Below are positions 6,486-10,735 of a DNA stretch of 10,735 nucleotides, piece after piece. Every line of letters begins with the position of its first letter. The stretch's first letter is position 1. Both the position numbers and the translations under genes were made by a program. This DNA is from Candidatus Coatesiibacteriota bacterium (GTDB lineage Bacteria > B130-G9), in the NCBI GenBank assembly GCA_016929465.1, contig JAFGIT010000279.1, positions 1 through 10,735 of the forward strand. The letters run 5' to 3'. The notes under the pieces are model-generated. The model was not told where the DNA came from. It did not search any database and saw only the letters and a program-made list of their open reading frames with translations.

Positions 6486-7505
6486 ATGACAGACATCACT
6501 CTATTCAAGCCACGATTGATCGCCACCCGCCCGGCTGCGGGCTCCACCAATGTCTCCGGGAGTCTGATCGGACTCGATGTGGTTGACGATGATTACCCGG
6601 ATGACCTTCACTTCGGTGCTCTCGATGGGGGTTCTCTCTATCTCGGGGTGAATTCTGGAGACGGCAGATTCGAGGCAATCATCAGGGACGGTGAAGTCCA
6701 GAGGGACTCCACGGGGCGAAGATTCGCCGCAATCGTGGTCCCTCGCATAGCTTTGACCGGGGCTGAGCTCACCGGGACCTTCCTGACGGGCAGATTCCGG
6801 CAGCGCAGCTCGATACGATATATCCCCTCCGAGTTCTTCCCTGACGGGCAAGAGGTGGGTGTGCGAATCCGCATGAGGGATGTATACGGCTACGAACTCG
6901 ACGAGACTTTCTACTTCACGATGCACGAATGGCGAAATCTAGAGTGGCCGATTTTCACCATAATGACCCCGGACGGTATCGGCCCTCTATCCGCCATACC
7001 TTTCGCATGGTATTCGCGTGGGTCGATTGTGGATATACCGCTGACGCTCAAATGGGGTGATGAGGATTCCCTACCTCTGAGCCTCGATGACGCCCTGCTC
7101 AGGGTCGGACCCACAAGCGCTAATTCTCAGGGGAAGGAAGTCATCGAGAATGGATACTGTCTATTCGTGGAATATGGAGACGGAGACTGGCAGGCGCTAT
7201 CGCCGGGGGCCGACATCCATTTGAGGCGATTCGCATCAAGCGAGGGACGAGATATTGCTGTGCGTCTCGCGCTACCCGCGGAGGCCGCGACAGATGGACA
7301 GATGTTATTCGGCGTCTCGATAATACCCATCCGAGCATCCCTTTGCGGCGCTCGTCTTTGCGGCTGCGAGACTACAGGATGTTATACGGGATTTTTATAT
7401 GAAAGAACAAATAAAGCTGCTTATTTATACATATATGCTTCAGTGATGTCACCCGGGACGGAGGAGTATCTCCGCTCCCATTTCTTGAATCCGCCAGGCG
7501 CATGA
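6486..7505 (+). CDS. Ig-like (SbsA-type) beta-domain tail protein, 339 aa
   Basis: Residues about 10-140 have the pattern of the SbsA/Big_5 Ig-like domain: a P-x2-G start (RPAAGSTNVSG), a loop naming an axis of depth, and a final strand in DVYGYELDETFYFTM, matching the usual 'D-x-x-G-x-x-L...F-T' ending. Such domains serve as structural spacers or adhesins in S-layer, surface and virion proteins. The second half (residues about 150-280) is less clear. Near the C-terminus, C287-x4-C292-x-C294-x4-C299 is a compact four-Cys cluster. No Shine-Dalgarno site precedes ATG 6486. The gene lies in the same frame as the upstream gene, separated only by TAG at 6447 and TAG at 6480. It may thus be an independent gene, translated by re-initiation, or the end of a longer readthrough product. 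It stops at TGA, 52 bases before the fibre gene. Confidence 0.6.
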   Translation: MTDITLFKPRLIATRPAAGSTNVSGSLIGLDVVDDDYPDDLHFGALDGGSLYLGVNSGDGRFEAIIRDGEVQRDSTGRRFAAIVVPRIALTGAELTGTFLTGRFRQRSSIRYIPSEFFPDGQEVGVRIRMRDVYGYELDETFYFTMHEWRNLEWPIFTIMTPDGIGPLSAIPFAWYSRGSIVDIPLTLKWGDEDSLPLSLDDALLRVGPTSANSQGKEVIENGYCLFVEYGDGDWQALSPGADIHLRRFASSEGRDIAVRLALPAEAATDGQMLFGVSIIPIRASLCGARLCGCETTGCYTGFLYERTNKAAYLYIYASVMSPGTEEYLRSHFLNPPGA

Positions 7506-7540
7506 CGAGCGACGTACCGGCTTTCGATGACGTTAGACAT

Positions 7541-7547
7541 AAGGAGG
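7541..7547 (+). promoter_or_regulatory. Strong Shine-Dalgarno site AAGGAGG for the fibre gene
   Basis: AAGGAGG lies ten bases before ATG 7558 in the 52-base gap. It is the strongest ribosome site in the window, which suggests that the fibre is made in quantity. Confidence 0.75.
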
Positions 7548-7557
7548 AACCTGATTA

Positions 7558-10353
7558 ATGGCATACCCCGACAATCCGGAATTCATTGATTTTGTTGACG
7601 AGCGGACCTCACCGGCGGAGATAGAGGGAGAGGAGCACTCCATCTCGCCTGGCGTTTACACCTACTCCCTCAATGAGGTCCCAGATACAGAGTACTCGAT
7701 ATCGTGCACGGGCGACGTGAACGGATCATATACCGTCTCTTTTACGAACACCGCCCCCGGATCGGGCTGTGTTTATGTAAATCCGCTCAACGGCAACGCT
7801 CTCCACTGCGCGACCGACGCGTCGGACTCCCTAACCTGGTCCTATTGGGGGCGCGGGACAGCAAACAACAAGCGAATGCTGGAGCAATACCGGGAACCTA
7901 TCGAGGACGTGCACAAGGTCGCCCGGCAGTTCTGGGTTTCAGCAACGTCACCTTCCTCACAGGGAGTCAAGATAGCAAAGGGCAACGTCGAGATAGGGGG
8001 GAAACTCGTCGAATACAATGGCGGGGTGCAGAGCTTCTCCTCGGTGACATTTGAGAACACCGGCTTCTTCAAGGCCGTCCGGCTGGGATTGAATTCATCC
8101 GGATCGCTGGCCTACTCGGAGGGTGTAGAGGCCGCGTCCAGGATTCTCTGCGGGGACCCACCTTCGATGCCAGAGAGCAAGACCCTTGCCATCATATTCC
8201 TTCAGGATGGAGTCGATATATCCGAGGAGGCAATTGTCAACACCTTGATAGAGGTCCCATACCACTCCGGCGATCCTGACTCGGACGGCGTGGGCGACGT
8301 GGCCAAGTATCAATATAATACAGGTGTAGTATCGGGAGACGCCGTCTGCTTGGTGTCTCCGAATACTGTGGGGAAAGCCGACGCTGACGAGGACAGCAAG
8401 GTGCCTGCAATCGGCTTTGTCGAGCAGATACTCGACGAGACCACATGCACAGTGAAGAGCTCCGGGACATTCAGCTTCAGCGGCAAGAGCACCACCTATG
8501 ACGCTCTTGCGTTCGGACAACAGGTCTATTTGAGCACCGTCGCGGGACGGATAGCCCAGACCCGTAACCAGGTCCCCGATGAATGGGACCAACCCCTGGG
8601 GATCGCTCTGAGCTCGACCAAGATTCAAATTACTATAGGCGCCGCAAACAAGAACAAAGCCGGTGGCGGGGGCGATGAGCCTGGCCCTGAGGGGGGAAAA
8701 TACAAGTACCTCTCGGGCGTAGCGGAGGGAGAATTCGTCTATCTAAAGTCAGATGGGGAGACCGTGGATGAGGCCAGAGCCGATTCATCAGGCACGATGC
8801 CTGCAATCGGTGTGGTTGATGAATTGATAGACGCGAGCTGGTGCATCGTCAAGAACAACTACCAATGGGCGATATCGGAACATGGGGGAATAACTCCGGG
8901 TGGGCTCGTAGCCGGGTCCGCCGGAGACGTCTTCCATATATCGGTAACCGCCGAGGGCGAGGTCCAGACATCGCAGTCGATAAATCCCGACCATTACTCG
9001 CAAATGGCCTGCAAGCAAATTGACGAAAGTGGGAGCCAGTTCCTCATATGTTGCGGTCCTGCGCTGAAGCCAGAGCCGGTCGACCCAGATGACGGGTACG
9101 ACTATAATTGCGCGAGCGATGTCGGTGTGGGAGATGCGGTCTATCTCGACACGACTGGAGTTGCGCGGAAGTCGGATGCGACCGATGGCAGCAAGTGTAA
9201 TCCCAAAGGCATCGTTAAGGCTGTGAATGCAGCAAACAGCCGCTGCAATATAGTCTGCCCTCCTAATGTGTTCGATCCCACGACGAACTACAGCGGCGGC
9301 GATTATTTTCTCAATCCAGCGGAATCAGGAGGCTATGCTCTAAGAAGCAATATCCTATTCAGTCCGGGGCATTGGCTCGTCCGTATCGGCTGGGGAAGAG
9401 GCGCCTCGCTCGGCGGCATCCAGGTTGACATCAAGAACTACGGTATGTTCGGTGATCCGGGAGAGGATGACGGCGGAGATTCCGACCCGAAGCCCGGACG
9501 CGAGACAGGCTGCTATACTGCCGGTTCAAATGTCACTCCAGGCACCTGGGCCGAGCTGATGCCTTCCCCATCCGCAGTTCAGGCCACGAGTGCCGACTGG
9601 GGCACGGGGACGCATGTCCTTGGCCCGGTGTTGAGCACTGAATACAATCCTAGCCTCTGCAAATGGGTCTGGAAGGTTCTTACGAGGGGACTGCATGGGA
9701 GCGGGTACTCCCCGGGCGTTAGATACTTCTGCACTTCGGCCGGCGCCATCGCAGCGAAGGTAGCTTTCGGGAAATACATCAAGCTAGCAGGCATCGGCCA
9801 AGAGGACGGCCAGCTACTGGTCTGCCCCGGACCTGTTGATTACCTGGACCCGGACATCGGGGACCCAATTCCGGTTACGGGCTTCGTCGAGATTCTCGAC
9901 CCGGCACCCGTCCATGGCCAATCTGATAAGATCAGGGACTGGGATGACTCAAGCTCCGGCTCACCGAGGTCATCGAACTGGGTCAGTAGGCCGGTTCTAT
10001 GCGAACTGCCTACAGTTATCAAGGCGATTCATTTTCTTGGCACATCGACGGGGATCGGTTTGGGTTCCTATTCGCTCCTCGATGTCTGCCGCCTCAGCGA
10101 CGGGGCCAGTCTGCTCTCCACCCCAGCCAAAATCGTGGCAACAGGTGATGGGACAAGGGGGAACACGCTTTCTCAGGATACCACCTATGGGATTTCGGCT
10201 GGTCATATTGCTGCCGTCATAGATGAGAGCAAGCTCCCGGTTGCCGCTGGAGATGCCATCTACTGGAAGGTGACAATCGATGATGGCTCCGGATTCACGA
10301 CAGCACCATACGAGTTTGGAATTGTCTTGAGCAAGTATGGGGTGATGAGCTGA
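7558..10353 (+). CDS. Modular tail-fibre-like protein, 931 aa
   Basis: Probable host-contacting fibre or tip appendage. Residues about 20-105 look like the N-terminal domain common in phage fibres: strands with GSYTVSFTNT, a turn with GCVYVNPLNG, then a strand ending in WSYWGRGT. Residues about 110-240 resemble a second fibre domain in which an attachment part is described (IAKGNVEIGGKLVEYNGG) and a list of values follows (TLAIIFLQDG). From about 251 to 762 come four tandem A-B modules joined by Gly/Asp/Pro linkers (366-381, 503-513, 633-649). Residues about 765-931 form a final beta region with AGDAIYWKVTIDDGSG near the end, which may be the tip. There are 20 cysteines; one falls just before the last strand of each A unit. 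No signal peptide or membrane helix is present, as expected for a virion protein. The ATG is chosen for the strong ribosome site. Specific receptor unknown. Capsid decoration is the main alternative. Confidence 0.65.
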   Translation: MAYPDNPEFIDFVDERTSPAEIEGEEHSISPGVYTYSLNEVPDTEYSISCTGDVNGSYTVSFTNTAPGSGCVYVNPLNGNALHCATDASDSLTWSYWGRGTANNKRMLEQYREPIEDVHKVARQFWVSATSPSSQGVKIAKGNVEIGGKLVEYNGGVQSFSSVTFENTGFFKAVRLGLNSSGSLAYSEGVEAASRILCGDPPSMPESKTLAIIFLQDGVDISEEAIVNTLIEVPYHSGDPDSDGVGDVAKYQYNTGVVSGDAVCLVSPNTVGKADADEDSKVPAIGFVEQILDETTCTVKSSGTFSFSGKSTTYDALAFGQQVYLSTVAGRIAQTRNQVPDEWDQPLGIALSSTKIQITIGAANKNKAGGGGDEPGPEGGKYKYLSGVAEGEFVYLKSDGETVDEARADSSGTMPAIGVVDELIDASWCIVKNNYQWAISEHGGITPGGLVAGSAGDVFHISVTAEGEVQTSQSINPDHYSQMACKQIDESGSQFLICCGPALKPEPVDPDDGYDYNCASDVGVGDAVYLDTTGVARKSDATDGSKCNPKGIVKAVNAANSRCNIVCPPNVFDPTTNYSGGDYFLNPAESGGYALRSNILFSPGHWLVRIGWGRGASLGGIQVDIKNYGMFGDPGEDDGGDSDPKPGRETGCYTAGSNVTPGTWAELMPSPSAVQATSADWGTGTHVLGPVLSTEYNPSLCKWVWKVLTRGLHGSGYSPGVRYFCTSAGAIAAKVAFGKYIKLAGIGQEDGQLLVCPGPVDYLDPDIGDPIPVTGFVEILDPAPVHGQSDKIRDWDDSSSGSPRSSNWVSRPVLCELPTVIKAIHFLGTSTGIGLGSYSLLDVCRLSDGASLLSTPAKIVATGDGTRGNTLSQDTTYGISAGHIAAVIDESKLPVAAGDAIYWKVTIDDGSGFTTAPYEFGIVLSKYGVMS
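8308..9843 (+). repeat. Four tandem A-B modules in the fibre gene
   Basis: Modules cover residues about 251-364, 382-504, 513-632 and 650-762. The A unit runs G-V-x2-G-[DE]-x-V-[YC]-L, then A-[DT] and a P-x-I-G-x-V turn, and ends with C before a V/W strand (TTCTVK, SWCIVK, SRCNIV, SLCKWV). The B unit begins with an aromatic strand (QQVYLS, GDVFHIS, GGDYFLN, GVRYFCT) and ends with a V/I-rich strand. A 13-base identity, TGCCTGCAATCGG, at 8402-8414 and 8798-8810 shows DNA-level kinship of units 1 and 2; the others are diverged. Unit 4 is the least certain. Confidence 0.6.
10341..10346 (+). promoter_or_regulatory. Shine-Dalgarno-like GGTGAT for ATG 10353
   Basis: GGTGAT, complementary to the AUCACC of the 16S 3' end, lies six bases before ATG 10353. 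Its position near the end of the fibre gene fits translational coupling through the TGATG stop-start overlap. Confidence 0.45.
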
Positions 10354-10735
10354 TGACCTATGAGGACGCTATATCATACGAGTATGCAGATGCTGGCCGT
10401 GTGGACCATCCTGTGGGCCTGGCAGCGCTGCAGGCAGCCATCGATTGAGCCATAAGGGCCAGGAACCAGGCGAATGACCGGAACCCATATTGCTTTCTCT
10501 ATGGCAAGGCATCTCCGTCAAACTACACTACTGAATTCAGGCACGGATTCGAGCCCATATTCATTGATACCGCTGGTAATCTCCAATAGGGATGTGCTGT
10601 TGAATTGATAGATGCTGGAGATTGCCCGATCATTGGTGATATAATCGATGATTAGGGAAAACTCTCGAGTGGAAGCGTTGAAGTTATTGAGATTTTGTAC
10701 ACTCTTGCCGATTCGAGCGGCTACTATGGCGGATA
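10353..10735 (+). pseudogene. Coding-like frame with three in-frame stops, partial at right edge
   Basis: The ATG shares its A with the TGA of the fibre gene (TGATG), a common coupling. The frame reads MTYEDAISYEYADAGRVDHP and continues to a TGA at 10446-10448 after 31 codons, a TAG at 10587-10589 and a TAG at 10653-10655, then stays open to the edge. Between stops the translation stays protein-like (for example AIRARNQANDRNPYCFLYG, then GCAVELIDAGDCPIIGDIID), with local codon habits (GAT, ATA, AGG). The other forward frames are worse. Each stop can arise from one C-to-T change (CGA to TGA; CAG to TAG twice), although other changes are possible. It could be a decaying tail gene, sequence error, or a gene needing readthrough. 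The tail location suggests another fibre or tip part; no family is recognised. Called a pseudogene only provisionally. Confidence 0.45.

Noticed and set aside
8335-8360. GGAGAC/GTCTCC inverted repeat
   Set aside because: Six-base arms with a 14-base loop within the fibre coding frame. Expected by chance in such sequence, with no T run or other regulatory context.
8308-9843. Possible CRISPR or DNA satellite because of the periodic units
   Set aside because: The units are about 360 bases long, diverged at DNA level and all in one reading frame. The period is that of protein domains.
10353-10735. Diversity-generating retroelement variable region
   Set aside because: The stops are not explained by adenine-specific change, and no reverse transcriptase, template repeat or near-copy of this stretch is visible in the window.

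Overview
This window looks like part of the tail-structure region of a tailed double-stranded DNA virus or prophage. Five or six rightward genes are packed tightly between about 388 and the right edge, and one gene on the opposite strand runs off the left edge. The host cannot be fixed from sequence alone. The DNA is moderately GC-rich, Arg is often AGG/AGA and Ile often ATA, and most genes have Shine-Dalgarno sites complementary to the common 16S 3' end. This fits many anaerobic bacteria and several methanogen lineages. No integrase, tRNA, terminase, capsid or lysis gene is visible, so a free virus and a prophage cannot be told apart.

Layout. (1) 1-407, minus strand: N-terminal part of an unidentified single-pass membrane protein. 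(2) 388-1101 and 1094-2005: two unidentified, overlapping genes, both best started at TTG codons behind good Shine-Dalgarno sites. (3) 2036-4303: a probable baseplate/tail-hub protein of the gpD/gp27/gp44 type, interrupted by a long cysteine-rich central region. (4) 4317-6449: a very cysteine-rich probable tail-tip protein, with Cys motifs reminiscent of the phage BR0599/DUF2163 tail proteins. (5) 6486-7505: an Ig-like (SbsA-type) beta-domain protein in the same frame as gene 4, separated from it only by two amber codons. (6) 7558-10353: a 931-residue modular tail-fibre-like protein with four tandem two-part beta modules joined by Gly/Asp/Pro linkers. (7) 10353 to the right edge: a coding-like frame that begins at an ATG overlapping the fibre stop but carries TGA, TAG and TAG in frame.

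Reading of the whole. The hub, the Cys-rich tip protein, the Ig-like protein and the fibre would build the distal end of a tail: a central hub, metal- or disulfide-stabilised tip domains, and a host-contacting fibre. The most unusual points are a four-cysteine module repeated within the hub and found again in the next gene, the amber-only separation of genes 4 and 5, and the stop-riddled but coding-like frame at the right edge. Function calls rest on family resemblance judged by eye; no database search was run.
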